A stretch of DNA of 64,000 nucleotides from Burkholderia diffusa (GCF_902499115.1 NZ_CABVPN010000017.1:1-64000); one strand, 5' to 3'. Positions 7,621-16,758 are shown, counted from the first letter of the stretch. Notes: generated by a model from the letters alone, not told the origin. Numbers and translations: made by a program.

Positions 7621-8454
7621 TCAGGAAGCGGCGACGCCGTCGAGGGTGTCCTCGAGCGCGAACAGCATGCGCAGGTGACGGGCGACGCCCGCGTCGAAGT
7701 TGTTGCCGATTCGCGGGATGTGCGGCAGGTGCGCGATCAGGTCGGGGTTCGCGTTGTTCATCATGAACGCGTGACCGGCCGTTTCGAGCAGATCGATGTC
7801 ATTCATGTTGTCGCCGAACGCAATGCAGTGGCCGGCGTCGACGCCGAGCCGCGCGAGCACCGCACGCAGCGCGCGGCCCTTCGACACGTTGGCGGTCATC
7901 ACTTCGAGACAGTCGGGCAGCGAGTACGTGACGTATAGAGCATCGCCGAACCGCACGCGCATCTGCTCGGCGACCACCGCCAGATCGGCCGGCTCGCCGA
8001 TGTACAGCACCTTCGCGATATCGGCGCCGTCGTGCGCGGACATGTCGATCACGTCGTACCGGAATCCCGAATCCTGGTGGAATTCGAGCAGGTGCGGCGC
8101 GTCCCGGTCGATCAGCCAGCCGCGGTCGGTAAACAGGTTGACGATCACGCGCCCGTGCGCGCCGGTCACGCCCGGCTGCAGGAGGCCGCGGACGATCGCG
8201 GGATCGATGTCCTGCGCGTGGATCGCCGTGTCGTCCGGTGCATGCACGCGCGCGCCGTTCGACGTGATCAGGTACGGCCGAATGCCCAGCACGTCCCGAA
8301 TGCCGGCGACGTCCGCGTAGTGGCGCCCCGTCGCGATCACGAACTGCAGGCCGTCGCGGTCGAGCCGGCGGACGGTCTCGATCGTGTACGGATCGAGCTG
8401 GTGGTCGCTGTTCAGCAGGGTGCCGTCGAGATCGGTGGCGATGACTTTGTACAT
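7621..8454 (-). CDS. Cof-type HAD-superfamily phosphatase
   Basis: A 277-residue cytosolic hydrolase of the Cof/YidA class (HAD-IIB), which removes phosphate from sugar phosphates and similar small metabolites. Motif I is DLDGTLL, with nucleophile Asp8 and acid/base Asp10. Motif II lies in YLITSNGARV. Motifs III/IV are a lysine near KGRALRAVL and AFGDNMNDIDLLETAG, the Mg-binding loop. The alpha/beta cap lies between motifs II and III. The start at 8454 (MYKVIATDLDGT) places motif I at the N-terminus as usual; further upstream the frame stays open but is Arg/Pro-rich and unlike the family. It is followed upstream by a sugar kinase on the same strand (147-bp gap), so a shared role in sugar-phosphate metabolism is possible. 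The substrate cannot be read from sequence. Confidence 0.87.
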   Translation of the reverse strand: MYKVIATDLDGTLLNSDHQLDPYTIETVRRLDRDGLQFVIATGRHYADVAGIRDVLGIRPYLITSNGARVHAPDDTAIHAQDIDPAIVRGLLQPGVTGAHGRVIVNLFTDRGWLIDRDAPHLLEFHQDSGFRYDVIDMSAHDGADIAKVLYIGEPADLAVVAEQMRVRFGDALYVTYSLPDCLEVMTANVSKGRALRAVLARLGVDAGHCIAFGDNMNDIDLLETAGHAFMMNNANPDLIAHLPHIPRIGNNFDAGVARHLRMLFALEDTLDGVAAS

Positions 8455-8601
8455 GGGGACGGGTGAATGGCGCGCGGGACGCTGCGGAACCGCCATTTTA
8501 ACGTCGTGCCCGGAGGGCCGCCGGGCGGTTGGGGAATGGAGCGGGTTTCGGGCCGTTCGGCCTGCTCGGCCCACCCACCGCACGCCGCCCACTTGAACCG
8601 C

Positions 8602-9483
8602 TCACCCCGCTTCCGTCGCCCTCAACACCTGCAGCGCAAGCCGCAACGCACCGTGCGCGGAATCGTCGAGCGGCGCGCGCAGCCGGGCCGCGTGGCGTGC
8701 CGGCACGGCCGGCGCCAACGCGTCGGCCAGCCCGCCGCACAGCGCGACCGGCAGCGCCCGCCGAGGATCGAGCGCGTCGATCATCTTGCCGATCTCATCG
8801 CCGGCCTGCGCGATCAGCGCCGCCGCACAAGGATGGTCGCGGTGCGCGAACACGATCGGCGCGAGGCGCGCGTAGATCGTCTGGTTCGCATCGCACGACC
8901 ACTGGACGAGTGCGTCGCGATCGTGCGCGCCCGTTTCCGCGAGCAGCGCGCCGGCGAACGCGTCACGCGGCACGCGGCCGTCGAGCGCCTGCTGCGCGTA
9001 TGCAAGCGCGCGCATGCCGAGCCACGCGCCGCTCGCCTCGTCGCCGGACGGAAAACCGAAGCCGCCCGCGATGCGGCAGTCGCCCGCCGCGTCGAGCGCC
9101 GCCGCGATGCTGCCCGTGCCGAGCGCGACGATGAGCCCCGGCGCGCCGCCGTGCGCGCCGACGACGGTCGTATACGCGTCGCTCTCGATCGCGAGCGCGT
9201 CGAGCGGCGCCTGCGCACGGAACGCGGCGAGCCACGCGGCATTGTTGACGCCCGCGAGCCCGCAACCGAGCGCACATTGCGACCAGTCGAACGCGAGCCC
9301 CGCCTGCGTGAAGGCGTCGGCACAGGCAGCGCCGATCGATGCCCACGCGCGCTCGATGCCGAGGCCGAGCCCCGACGGGCCGCCGCGCCCCTGCGCGAGC
9401 TCGCGCCCGTGCCGGTCGGCCAGTACCACGCGGGTGCCGGTGCCGCCGCCGTCGACGCCGATCGCAAAAAGTAGTGCCGTCAT
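8602..9483 (-). CDS. BadF/BadG/BcrA/BcrD-type ATPase, probable N-acetylglucosamine kinase
   Basis: A 293-residue ASKHA-fold kinase. The phosphate-1 loop is AIGVDGGGTGTRVVLAD at the N-terminus. The phosphate-2/adenosine region shows IVALGTGSIAAALD and GGFGFPSGDEASGAWLG, and CGGLADALAP lies near the C-terminus. This combination is typical of the bacterial and eukaryotic GlcNAc kinase branch of the family, which phosphorylates amino sugars released from cell wall or chitin. No nag genes lie next to it, so the substrate is an inference. It is a single gene or in a two-gene unit with the downstream HAD phosphatase. Confidence 0.82.
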   Translation of the reverse strand: MTALLFAIGVDGGGTGTRVVLADRHGRELAQGRGGPSGLGLGIERAWASIGAACADAFTQAGLAFDWSQCALGCGLAGVNNAAWLAAFRAQAPLDALAIESDAYTTVVGAHGGAPGLIVALGTGSIAAALDAAGDCRIAGGFGFPSGDEASGAWLGMRALAYAQQALDGRVPRDAFAGALLAETGAHDRDALVQWSCDANQTIYARLAPIVFAHRDHPCAAALIAQAGDEIGKMIDALDPRRALPVALCGGLADALAPAVPARHAARLRAPLDDSAHGALRLALQVLRATEAG

Positions 9484-9624
9484 GCGTAGATCCTGCTGAT
9501 TCGAACAGGCGCCAAGCTTAACCGGATCGGCGCCGCGCGCCCATCTGCCGTTCGGCCAGCTATGCCGTGAATGGGCCTTCCGCTATGCTGGCACGATCGA
9601 ATCGACACTGGAACGAGGCTGACG

Positions 9625-10230
9625 ATGTCGCAGCGGTGCAACTGGGTAAGGACGGAAGCGGATGCTCACTATCACGATACCGAGTGGGGCGTGCCGTCGC
9701 ACGACGATCGCCATCTGTTCGAAATGCTGATTCTGGAAGGCGCGCAGGCGGGCCTGTCGTGGTCGACGATCCTGAACAAGCGCGCCGGCTATCGCGAGGC
9801 GTTCGCCGAGTTCGATGTCGACGCGGTCGCGCGCTTCACGCCGAAGCGCATCGAAAAGCTGCTCGAAAATCCGGGCATCGTGCGCAATCGCGCGAAGGTG
9901 GAATCCGCGGTGACCAATGCCCGGGCCGTGCAGCGCATTCGCGACGACCACGGCTCGCTCGCGCAATTCCTGTGGTCGTTCGTCGATCACACGCCGGTGC
10001 AGAACGCGTGGCAGTCGTATCGCGACGCGCCCGCGTCGACTGCCCAGTCGGATGCGCTCAGCAAGGCGCTGAAGGAGTACGGCTGCAAGTTCGTCGGCTC
10101 GACGATCTGCTACGCGCTGATGCAGGCAACCGGAATGGTCAACGACCACGAGACCGGCTGTCCGTGTCACGCCAAATGCGCGGCGCTCGGGGGCAAGCAG
10201 CAGCCGGCACGGAGCCGCAAGGCAGGTTGA
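9625..10230 (+). CDS. tag: DNA-3-methyladenine glycosylase I
   Basis: A 201-residue base-excision repair enzyme that removes 3-methyladenine from alkylated DNA. It is a helix-hairpin-helix glycosylase. The N-terminus MSQRCNWVRTEADAHYHDTEWG is the family hallmark. The Cys5/His17 pair, with the His and Cys of DHETGCPCH near residues 180-190, makes the zinc-stabilised N/C junction seen in E. coli Tag. The catalytic-pocket segment LEGAQAGLSWSTILNKRAGYR is intact. The start at 9625 has GAGG upstream and matches the family N-terminus. It is a monocistronic gene. Confidence 0.95.
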   Translation: MSQRCNWVRTEADAHYHDTEWGVPSHDDRHLFEMLILEGAQAGLSWSTILNKRAGYREAFAEFDVDAVARFTPKRIEKLLENPGIVRNRAKVESAVTNARAVQRIRDDHGSLAQFLWSFVDHTPVQNAWQSYRDAPASTAQSDALSKALKEYGCKFVGSTICYALMQATGMVNDHETGCPCHAKCAALGGKQQPARSRKAG

Positions 10231-10565
10231 CGGCGACGAAACCCGCCCGGGGCGGGCCGGGGGTTGGCGCATCGGCACATCACAACGCCATGCGCGGCCC
10301 CACACACACGCGCTGCGCTTCTTCAAACTGATACCGATCCCCGTCACGCCGACGCTGAGCGTCGCGATGACGGCTTCGGAACGCGCCCGGCGGCGACTCG
10401 AAGCCGCCGGCAATCCGTCGAATCGGCCGCGTCGCCGTCAGGCGACCGCCCCGCCAAGGCTTGAAACCCGAGACCGACGCCCTTTTTCCGGCCCGGAAAA
10501 GCAAAACGGCGGAGCGGCTTCTTTCGAAGCACGCTCCGCCGTTTCGCGGCGAACCGTAGATGCTC
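10231..10565. other. Non-coding region between tag and rpsU
   Basis: 335 bp between converging genes with no supported gene. It contains a perfect GC-rich hairpin at 10387-10410 (CCGGCGGC / GCCGCCGG, 8-base loop) with no T-run, and the rpsU terminator at 10504-10544. The GC hairpin might act as a weak end signal for tag. Confidence 0.6.
10497..10544 (-). terminator. Rho-independent terminator of rpsU
   Basis: A long imperfect palindrome: 13-bp perfect outer arms AAACGGCGGAGCG (10504-10516) / CGCTCCGCCGTTT (10532-10544) enclosing a second 5-bp hairpin (GCTTC / GAAGC). On the minus strand it is followed by TTTTGCTTTT. It starts 21 bp after the rpsU stop. Confidence 0.85.
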
Positions 10566-10778
10566 TTAGTGGAGCTTCTTCGGCAGCATCTGGCTGCGCA
10601 GGCGCTTGTGCAGGCGCTTGACGGCTGCTGCCTTCTTGCGCTTGCGGACTGCGGTCGGCTTTTCGTAGGACTGGCGTTCGCGCAGTTCAGCGATCAGGCC
10701 ATTTTTTTCGATAGCACGGCGAAAGCGGCGAATCGCCACTTCGAACGGCTCGTTTTCTTTCAGAAGAATCGTCGTCAT
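10566..10778 (-). CDS. rpsU: 30S ribosomal protein S21
   Basis: A 70-residue, very basic small-subunit protein that binds near the 3' end of 16S rRNA. Segments NEPFEVAIRRFRRAIEKNG and SYEKPTAVRKRKKAAAVKR are characteristic. The start has AGGA about 8 bp upstream. It is a single-gene unit with its own strong terminator. Many Burkholderia genomes carry more than one rpsU; any others lie outside this window. Confidence 0.96.
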   Translation of the reverse strand: MTTILLKENEPFEVAIRRFRRAIEKNGLIAELRERQSYEKPTAVRKRKKAAAVKRLHKRLRSQMLPKKLH

Positions 10779-11325
10779 GTCGTTCCTAAATTGCTTAAAC
10801 GGTCAAAAACGTAGCGGCCAAGCGCCACGCACCGGCCATCCGGGCGTCCCCACAACAGGCGAAACGAGCGGAAATACGGCCTCGGAGGCCGGAAAAGAGA
10901 GGCACAAAGCACCGCGGGTACGCTTCACAAGCCGCGTGCAGCGCCGCGTTTGACTGCCAGCAAGAATGCCGAGACGGCACAGGCTTGACAGAAAATCTCA
11001 ATTCAGCCCGCCATCATATCAGGAAATCACAGACAAAACTATCCTTTTGTCGATTCCGGCTCGCCGCCCCGCGCGGCGCGGCCGCGTACACCATCCAACG
11101 GGACCGTCGCGCAACCTGCCCGAAATCGCTGTCACCCAAGCCAGGCGCGGCCTGCGCGGCGATCGCCACCTTCCGTCCCGATTTTCCTCACACATCCCTC
11201 TAAAGTTTTCGCCGGGTGCCGCCGTCAACCAGGAAAGGCGGGCAGCGCCACTCGCGATAAAGCGCAACGCCGAAAACGAACCTGATCCTGTCTGAACTCA
11301 GGCATTTTCCAAAACGAGGAAGCAA
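10779..11325. other. Non-coding divergent region between rpsU and fliC
   Basis: About 547 bp with no supported gene. It must hold the rpsU promoter on the minus side and holds the fliC sigma-28 promoter at 11201-11228. The stretch 10985-11060 is locally AT-rich (ATCATATCAGG and neighbours). The remainder is GC-rich, without strong repeats. Confidence 0.6.
11201..11228 (+). promoter_or_regulatory. Sigma-28 (FliA) promoter of fliC
   Basis: TAAAGTTT (11201-11208), a perfect -35 match, is followed after 12 bp by GCCGTCAA (11221-11228), which matches six of eight bases of GCCGATAA. It lies about 98 bp upstream of the flagellin ATG. The spacer is one base longer than in the motA promoter of this window. 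Confidence 0.75.
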
Positions 11326-12144
11326 ATGCTGAACATCAACACCAACATCCTTTCGCTGTCGACGCAGACGAATCTGTCGGGCTCGCAAAACGCGCTGTCG
11401 CAAGCGATCAACCGCCTGTCGTCGGGCAAGCGCGTGAACAGCGCAGCGGACGACGCAGCGGGCCTGGCAATCGCGACGACCCAGACGGCCGCAATCAACG
11501 CGCTGAACCAAGGCGTGTCGAACGCGAACAACGGCATCTCGATGGTCCAGACGACGGCCGGCGCACTCCAGTCGATCGTCGACAACCTGCAGCGTATCCG
11601 CCAGCTGGCAGTTGAAGCAGGCGACGGCTCGCTCGACTCCAACGCACGTGCAAACCTGCAGTCGGAAGTCTCGACCCGCCTGACGGAAATCACGCGCGTC
11701 GCAACGCAAACGACGTTCAACGGCCAGTCCGTCCTGCAAGGCCTGAGCACCGTCAGCTTCCAGATCGGCGCAATCAACGGCCAGACGATCGCCGCGAACT
11801 TCGGCACGCAGAGCTGGGACTCGGCAAACCTCGGCCTCTCCGCGCTGACGGTTTCGAGCGTCACGGATTCGCAAGCCGCGATGGGCTCGATCGACGCAGT
11901 GCTGACGAAGGTCAACACGTTCCAGGCAACGCTCGGCGCAACGCAGAACACGTTCCAGTCGGCCATCACGAACACGCAGACGCAATCGACGAACATGTCG
12001 GCAGCGCGTTCGCAGATCACCGACGCGGACTTCGCGACGGAAACGGCGAACCTGAGCAAGGCGCAAGTGCTGCAGCAAGCAGGCATCTCGGTGCTGGCAC
12101 AAGCAAACTCGCTGCCGCAGCAGGTTCTGAAGCTCCTGGGTTAA
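11326..12144 (+). CDS. fliC: Flagellin FliC (short form)
   Basis: A 272-residue filament subunit, exported by the flagellar type III system and polymerised under the FliD cap. The N-terminal D0/D1 region (LNINTNILSLSTQTNLSGSQ, then LSSGKRVNSAADDAAGLAIA) is fully conserved. So is the C-terminal D1/D0 region (ITDADFATETANLSKAQVLQ to PQQVLKLLG). Only about 100 residues separate them, so the surface-exposed D2/D3 part is nearly absent. Flagellins described from this genus are often nearer 385 residues. The central region is rich in Ser, Thr, Asn and Gln, possible O-glycosylation sites. GAGGA precedes the ATG. The gene leads fliC-fliD-fliT and faces three OGT-like genes. Confidence 0.96.
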   Translation: MLNINTNILSLSTQTNLSGSQNALSQAINRLSSGKRVNSAADDAAGLAIATTQTAAINALNQGVSNANNGISMVQTTAGALQSIVDNLQRIRQLAVEAGDGSLDSNARANLQSEVSTRLTEITRVATQTTFNGQSVLQGLSTVSFQIGAINGQTIAANFGTQSWDSANLGLSALTVSSVTDSQAAMGSIDAVLTKVNTFQATLGATQNTFQSAITNTQTQSTNMSAARSQITDADFATETANLSKAQVLQQAGISVLAQANSLPQQVLKLLG

Positions 12145-12328
12145 TACCCCACGACCGGCGGCGCGCGTCTCGCGACGCGCCGGCCGCCGGCACGGGCGCC
12201 GCGACCTGGGTCCGGCGCCCGCGCCTTTTCATCGCGCACCCGGGAGGCTCACCTCCCGTTGCGCGCGTGTTCGACACCGACGCGCGATTCGCCCGAACCT
12301 GTCCGGCGACGCGAACCGGAGCCCCCGA

Positions 12329-13762
12329 ATGACCTCGACGACCACCACCACCACGTCCACCAGCGACCTGAACACCGCGCTCCAGCAGGCTGCGCAGTCC
12401 CTCATCAGCGGCTCGACGAAGTCGTCGCTCGACGTCAATTCGCTCGTCTCCGCGCTCGTCACCGCGAAGACCACCGCGCAATCGACCGCACTCGCGAACA
12501 AGCAAGCGTCCGACAACACCGAACTATCCGCGATCGGGCAGATCAAGTCGCAGCTCGCGGCGCTGCAAACGGCGCTGACGGGCCTCACCGACGGCACGGC
12601 GCTGTCGGCACTGACCGCGACGGCCAGCGGCTCCGGCCTCACCGCCACCACCGCGAGCGGCGCGGCGGCCGGCACGTACACGGTGAAAGTCAATGCCGTC
12701 GCGACCGCCAACTCGATTTCGTCGCCGGCGCTCACGTCGTCCGACACGATCGGCAGCGGCACGCTGACCGTCGGCGTCGGCAGCGGTTCGATGCAGGTGT
12801 CGGTCTCGTCGACCGATACGCTCGCGACGATCGCCGCGAACATCAACAAGGCCTCGAACAACCCGGGCGTGACGGCCACGGTGATCAATGCGTCCGACGG
12901 CCAGCACCTGGTGCTCTCCTCGAACAACACGGGGGCGACGAACACGGTGTCGATCACCGCGGGTGCCGGCCTGAACAGCAAGCTCGACTCGACCCAGTCG
13001 ACCTACAACACGGTGACGCCCGCCGCGGATGCCAACATCACGATCGCCGGCAGCACCGTGACGAGCGCGACGAACCAGATCTCCAACGCGCTGACCGGCG
13101 TCACGCTGAACCTGACGGCAGCCGCGGTCAACACGACGCAGACGCTCACGATCGCGCAGGACACGACCGGCATCACGACGGCGATCAACAATTTCGCGAA
13201 GGCGTATTCGAGCTTCGTCACGACGGCATCGAGCCTGTCGTCGTACACGAGCACGTCCTCGGGCTCGACGGCCGGCCCGCTGCTCGGCGACGCGATGCTG
13301 AACTCGATCACGAACGGCCTCGCGACCGCGCTCAGCGGTGGCGTCACGACGGGAGGCAAGACCTACAGCCTGTCGTCGATCGGCCTCAACCTGAACACCG
13401 ACGGCACGCTGACGGTCGACAGCACGAAGCTGCAGACCGCCCTCACGACCAACGGCTCGGCCGTCTCCGCGATCTTCAACTCGACGAACGGCGTCGGGGT
13501 CGCGCTGAACAACTTCGCGAATTCGTACTCGCAGACGGGCGGCCTGATCGACCAGCGCACGGCCTCGCTGAACAAGGACCTGTCGAACCTGCAGGATCAG
13601 GCGACGCAGCTGAAGAACTACCAGACCGCGCTCACGGCCCAGTACAACGCGCAGTTCACCGCGCTCAACACGCTGATGACGCAGATGCAGAACAACCAGC
13701 AGTACCTGACGCAGTTGTTCGGCGGGTCGAGCAGCGCCGGCACGCTTGCCACCAACAAGTGA
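12329..13762 (+). CDS. fliD: Flagellar filament cap protein FliD (HAP2)
   Basis: A 477-residue cap protein that helps flagellin insert at the filament tip. It begins with a Thr/Ser run, then the conserved LDVNSLVSALVTAKT. The FliD N-terminal domain is followed by a repetitive Ala/Thr/Ser-rich middle, including a flagellin hook IN-like segment (SSTDTLATIAANINKASNNP). The C-terminal domain ends with coiled-coil-forming residues (LNKDLSNLQDQATQLKNYQ, then TLMTQMQNNQQYLTQLFGG). It follows fliC by 184 bp. The composition, with abundant Ser/Thr, resembles fliC, so it too could be a glycosylation target. The start has CGGAGC upstream. Confidence 0.94.
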   Translation: MTSTTTTTTSTSDLNTALQQAAQSLISGSTKSSLDVNSLVSALVTAKTTAQSTALANKQASDNTELSAIGQIKSQLAALQTALTGLTDGTALSALTATASGSGLTATTASGAAAGTYTVKVNAVATANSISSPALTSSDTIGSGTLTVGVGSGSMQVSVSSTDTLATIAANINKASNNPGVTATVINASDGQHLVLSSNNTGATNTVSITAGAGLNSKLDSTQSTYNTVTPAADANITIAGSTVTSATNQISNALTGVTLNLTAAAVNTTQTLTIAQDTTGITTAINNFAKAYSSFVTTASSLSSYTSTSSGSTAGPLLGDAMLNSITNGLATALSGGVTTGGKTYSLSSIGLNLNTDGTLTVDSTKLQTALTTNGSAVSAIFNSTNGVGVALNNFANSYSQTGGLIDQRTASLNKDLSNLQDQATQLKNYQTALTAQYNAQFTALNTLMTQMQNNQQYLTQLFGGSSSAGTLATNK

Positions 13763-13802
13763 CGGACCGGCACCCGGCCACCGCCCACGAGGACTTCTCG
13801 CC

Positions 13803-14102
13803 ATGGAACACACTTCGCTCACACGCGCGCTGGCGCTCACGCACGCGCTCGCGGACGCCGTCTCGCACGACGCATGGGAGCGCGCCGCCGCGCTCGTGAA
13901 CGAACGCGCCGCGCTGCTGACGTCGCTCGACGCTGACCAGACGCCGGATGCGCTCGCGATCATCCGCGAGATCCAGCGGCTCGATGCGATCATCACCGAA
14001 CAGGCGATGGCCGGCCGCGAGCGGCTGATGACGAATCATCGGCTGGCGCTGCAGCGCATCGACGCGGCATCGCGTTATCAGTCGACCGGGATGCTCGGCT
14101 GA
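13803..14102 (+). CDS. fliT: Flagellar protein FliT (FliD chaperone)
   Basis: A 99-residue all-helical protein placed 40 bp after fliD, as in other proteobacterial fliCDT sets. FliT binds the FliD C-terminus before export and can restrain FlhDC activity. The sequence MEHTSLTRALALTHALADAV, then WERAAALVNERAALLTSL, is typical of Burkholderia FliT. I chose the ATG at 13803 because GAGGA lies about 9 bp upstream; an upstream in-frame start would add an unconserved Pro/Arg-rich stretch. Assignment rests on size, helical character and position, as FliT sequences are weakly conserved. Confidence 0.83.
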   Translation: MEHTSLTRALALTHALADAVSHDAWERAAALVNERAALLTSLDADQTPDALAIIREIQRLDAIITEQAMAGRERLMTNHRLALQRIDAASRYQSTGMLG

Positions 14103-14164
14103 ACCGCACCGACGCAGATCGAACAAGAACAACAACGACGCCCGCGAGGGCGCCCTCCTCGAAG

Positions 14165-14192
14165 AGCCGCAGCGATGCGGCTTCTTTTTTTT
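14165..14192 (+). terminator. Rho-independent terminator after fliT
   Basis: Stem AGCCGCA (14165-14171, extended by one G-U pair) / TGCGGCT with loop GCGA, followed by a run of eight T. It ends the fliC-fliD-fliT unit before the converging OGT-like genes. Confidence 0.85.
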
Positions 14193-14268
14193 GGGGGACG
14201 CCGCAACCGCGCCCCCACCGCACCGCGCCGCGATGCCCGGCGGCACGGCGCCCGTCCGGCCGCGGCCG

Positions 14269-16758
14269 TTACCGCGCCGGCACGTCGCCCGGGGTGCCGG
14301 CGAGCCATGCGTCCCACATGCCGTGGAACGCGTCCTCGAGGTGGCGGGCGAACCGCTTCGCGTCGCCGAGCGGCGAACGCTGCATCTGCTGGCGCAATCC
14401 GGCACGCATCGCCGCGAGCTCGCCGCGATCGCGGGAGAACGCGACGGCCTTCGCAATGTAGTCCGCTTCGTCGCTCGCGATCCAGTCGCCGAGACCGGCC
14501 GCATGCAGCAGGCTCTCGCAGATGTGCGTGACGAACCGCTCTCCCTTCATCCCGAGCACCGGCACGCCCATCCACAGCGACTCGGCCGTCGTCGTGCCGC
14601 CCGGGTACGGGAACGGGCTCAGCATCACGTCCGCGCGGTTGTACGCCGCGAAGTACGCGTCGCGCGACGAGCCCGGCTCGAGGATCAGCCGGTCGGCGTC
14701 GATGCCGTGCGCCGCGAAGCGCGCGCGCGTTGCATCGCGGATGTCCTCGACCGCGAGTTCGTACGCCTTGAGCAGCAGCTTCGCGCCCGGCACGGTGTGC
14801 AGCAGGCGCGACCAGACGTGCACCACCTCGTCGGTCACCTTCACGAGCTTGCCGAAGCAACCGAACGTGATGTGCCCGTTGCGCAGCATCGGCAGCGGGC
14901 CGACCTGCACGTCGTACGGCGGCGGCGTGAAGCACAGGTAGCTGTCCGGCAGGCGCCACGGCCGCTCGACGAAGTGCGCCTCCTCGGCGGCCGGCAGCAC
15001 GTGCGCATCGCCGAGGAAATAGTCCATCTCCGCGATGCCGGTCGACGCGAAAAAGCCGAGCCAGCTCACCTGGATCGGCGCCGGCTTCCACGCAAAGGCA
15101 GGCAGCCGGTTGTGCGCCGTATGCCCGGCCAGATCGACGAGCACGTCGATCCGCTCTTCGTGGATGCGCCGGGCCGTCTGCTCCGTCCCGAGATCCGTGA
15201 TGCGATGCCAGCCGTCGAAATGCGGCTTCAGCCGCGCGGTGTAGTCGTCCTCGGTGTCGAACGTCGTGAACGCGACGAGCTCGAGCCGCGACCGATCGAG
15301 ATGCGCGACGACGCTTTCGAGAAAGATGCCGACCGGGTGCCGCCGGAAATCGCCCGACACGAAGCCGACACGCAACCTGCGCCCGTTCAGCGGCGCCGGC
15401 CGGTGCCGCCACGGCTGCGCGTGCATCGACATGCGCGCGCCGAACACGCGCGCATCCGCCAGGTACGCATCCGGGTCGAAGGCGGTCTGGCCCGCGAGGC
15501 AGAACAGCAGCGACGTGTAGGTACCCGGATTGTCGGGATCACACTCCAGCGCGCGGCGATAGCACTTGATCGCCGCGTTGACGTCGCCGGTCTTGCGCAG
15601 CACGTCCGCGAGATGCGCATACCGGCGCGCGGTGCCGGGTTCGAGTGCCACGGCGGCATGCGCGCTCTCCAGCGCTTCATGAACACGCCGCGCCTGGCAC
15701 AGCGCGATCGAAAGGTTCTGGTGGATATCCGCCGAATCCGGATCGAATTCGAGCGCGTGCCGGTACTGCACGATCGCGTCGTCGACACGGTCCAGCCAGT
15801 AATACGCGTGGGCCAGGTTCACATAGCCCTCCGCCCGGCGCGGATCCAGCTCGATGGCCCGCTTGCCGGCCTCGACGGACTCCTCGATGCGGTTCTGGCT
15901 CTTCAGCGCCCGGCTCAGGTTGAGGTGTGCGTCGACGTCGCCGCCGGACAGCTCGATCACCCGTTCGAAATGCACGATCGCTTCGTCGTTCCGACCCGCT
16001 TCACGCAGCGCGCTGCCGAGACAGTTGTGGACCTGCGGATCCCGCGGATCGAGTTCGACTGCCCGGCGCAGCGTCGCGATGGATTCGTCGAGGTCGCCAC
16101 GCGCGAGCAGCGCGGTGCCGAGATTGCCGTGCACGATCGCCCGGCCCGGGTTCAGCGCGACGGCCGCGCGATAGCTGTCCACCGCCGCGTCGAACTTGCG
16201 CTGCGTCGTCAGCACGTTGCCGAGATTGTTGTACGCGTCCGCGTAGCGCGGATCGTGTTCGATCGCCTTTCCGTATGCGAGCACCGCCGCGTCCGCCTGC
16301 CCCAGATCCTTCAGCGCGTTGCCCAGGTTGTTGTATGCCTGCGCATAGTCCGGCCGCAGCGCGATCGCCTGCGCGCAGTGCTGCATCGACGCATCCGGCT
16401 GCCGCGCCTCGCGCAGCGCATCGCCCAGGTTGTTGTGCGCTTCCGCGTAGTCCGGCTGCCGCCGCACCGCTTCGCGGTACTGCGCGATCGCATCGTCGAG
16501 CCGGCCGCGCTCGCGCAGCGCGTTGCCCAGGTTGTTGTGATAGATCGCGCTCGGATACGCGTCGATCGAGCGGCGCATCAGCGCGATGCCTTCTTCCGGC
16601 TGCCCTGCCTGACAGGTCAGCAGTCCGAGGAAATGCAGCGCGTCCGGGTGCGCGGGCTCCGCCGCGAGCAGCTGCTCGTAGCCCGCCTTCGCGTCGCTCA
16701 GCCGGCCCGCCTGGTGATGCGCCAGTGCGGCGCCGAGAATGTCCGTGGTCTGTTGCAT
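14269..16758 (-). CDS. TPR-repeat O-GlcNAc-transferase-like (SPINDLY/GT41) glycosyltransferase, copy 1
   Basis: An 829-residue cytoplasmic protein. Residues 1 to about 450 are roughly twelve tetratricopeptide repeats with the consensus AYNNLGNALKDLGQADAAVLAY. Residues about 470-829 are the GT41 catalytic region, containing VGFVSGDFRRHPVGIFLESV, LVDLAGHTAHNRLPAFAWKP, PIQVSWLGFFASTGIAEMDY and PYPGGTTTAESLWMGVPVLG. Family members transfer a nucleotide-activated sugar to Ser/Thr, and bacterial ones beside fliC commonly modify flagellin. The start at 16758 (MQQTTDILGA) matches copy 2. It is the last of three genes read toward fliCDT. Its first 202 residues differ from copy 2 at only five positions, while the catalytic regions have diverged. 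Sugar and target are inferred from context. Confidence 0.88.
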   Translation of the reverse strand: MQQTTDILGAALAHHQAGRLSDAKAGYEQLLAAEPAHPDALHFLGLLTCQAGQPEEGIALMRRSIDAYPSAIYHNNLGNALRERGRLDDAIAQYREAVRRQPDYAEAHNNLGDALREARQPDASMQHCAQAIALRPDYAQAYNNLGNALKDLGQADAAVLAYGKAIEHDPRYADAYNNLGNVLTTQRKFDAAVDSYRAAVALNPGRAIVHGNLGTALLARGDLDESIATLRRAVELDPRDPQVHNCLGSALREAGRNDEAIVHFERVIELSGGDVDAHLNLSRALKSQNRIEESVEAGKRAIELDPRRAEGYVNLAHAYYWLDRVDDAIVQYRHALEFDPDSADIHQNLSIALCQARRVHEALESAHAAVALEPGTARRYAHLADVLRKTGDVNAAIKCYRRALECDPDNPGTYTSLLFCLAGQTAFDPDAYLADARVFGARMSMHAQPWRHRPAPLNGRRLRVGFVSGDFRRHPVGIFLESVVAHLDRSRLELVAFTTFDTEDDYTARLKPHFDGWHRITDLGTEQTARRIHEERIDVLVDLAGHTAHNRLPAFAWKPAPIQVSWLGFFASTGIAEMDYFLGDAHVLPAAEEAHFVERPWRLPDSYLCFTPPPYDVQVGPLPMLRNGHITFGCFGKLVKVTDEVVHVWSRLLHTVPGAKLLLKAYELAVEDIRDATRARFAAHGIDADRLILEPGSSRDAYFAAYNRADVMLSPFPYPGGTTTAESLWMGVPVLGMKGERFVTHICESLLHAAGLGDWIASDEADYIAKAVAFSRDRGELAAMRAGLRQQMQRSPLGDAKRFARHLEDAFHGMWDAWLAGTPGDVPAR

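Noticed and set aside
10387..10410. Terminator for tag
   Set aside because: The stem is perfect but there is no T-run and it is over 150 bp from the stop, so it is listed only as a hairpin in the gap.
11326..12144. fliC as a truncated pseudogene because of its small size
   Set aside because: Both conserved termini, the start, the stop and the sigma-28 promoter are intact, so the shortness is an internal difference, not a broken end.
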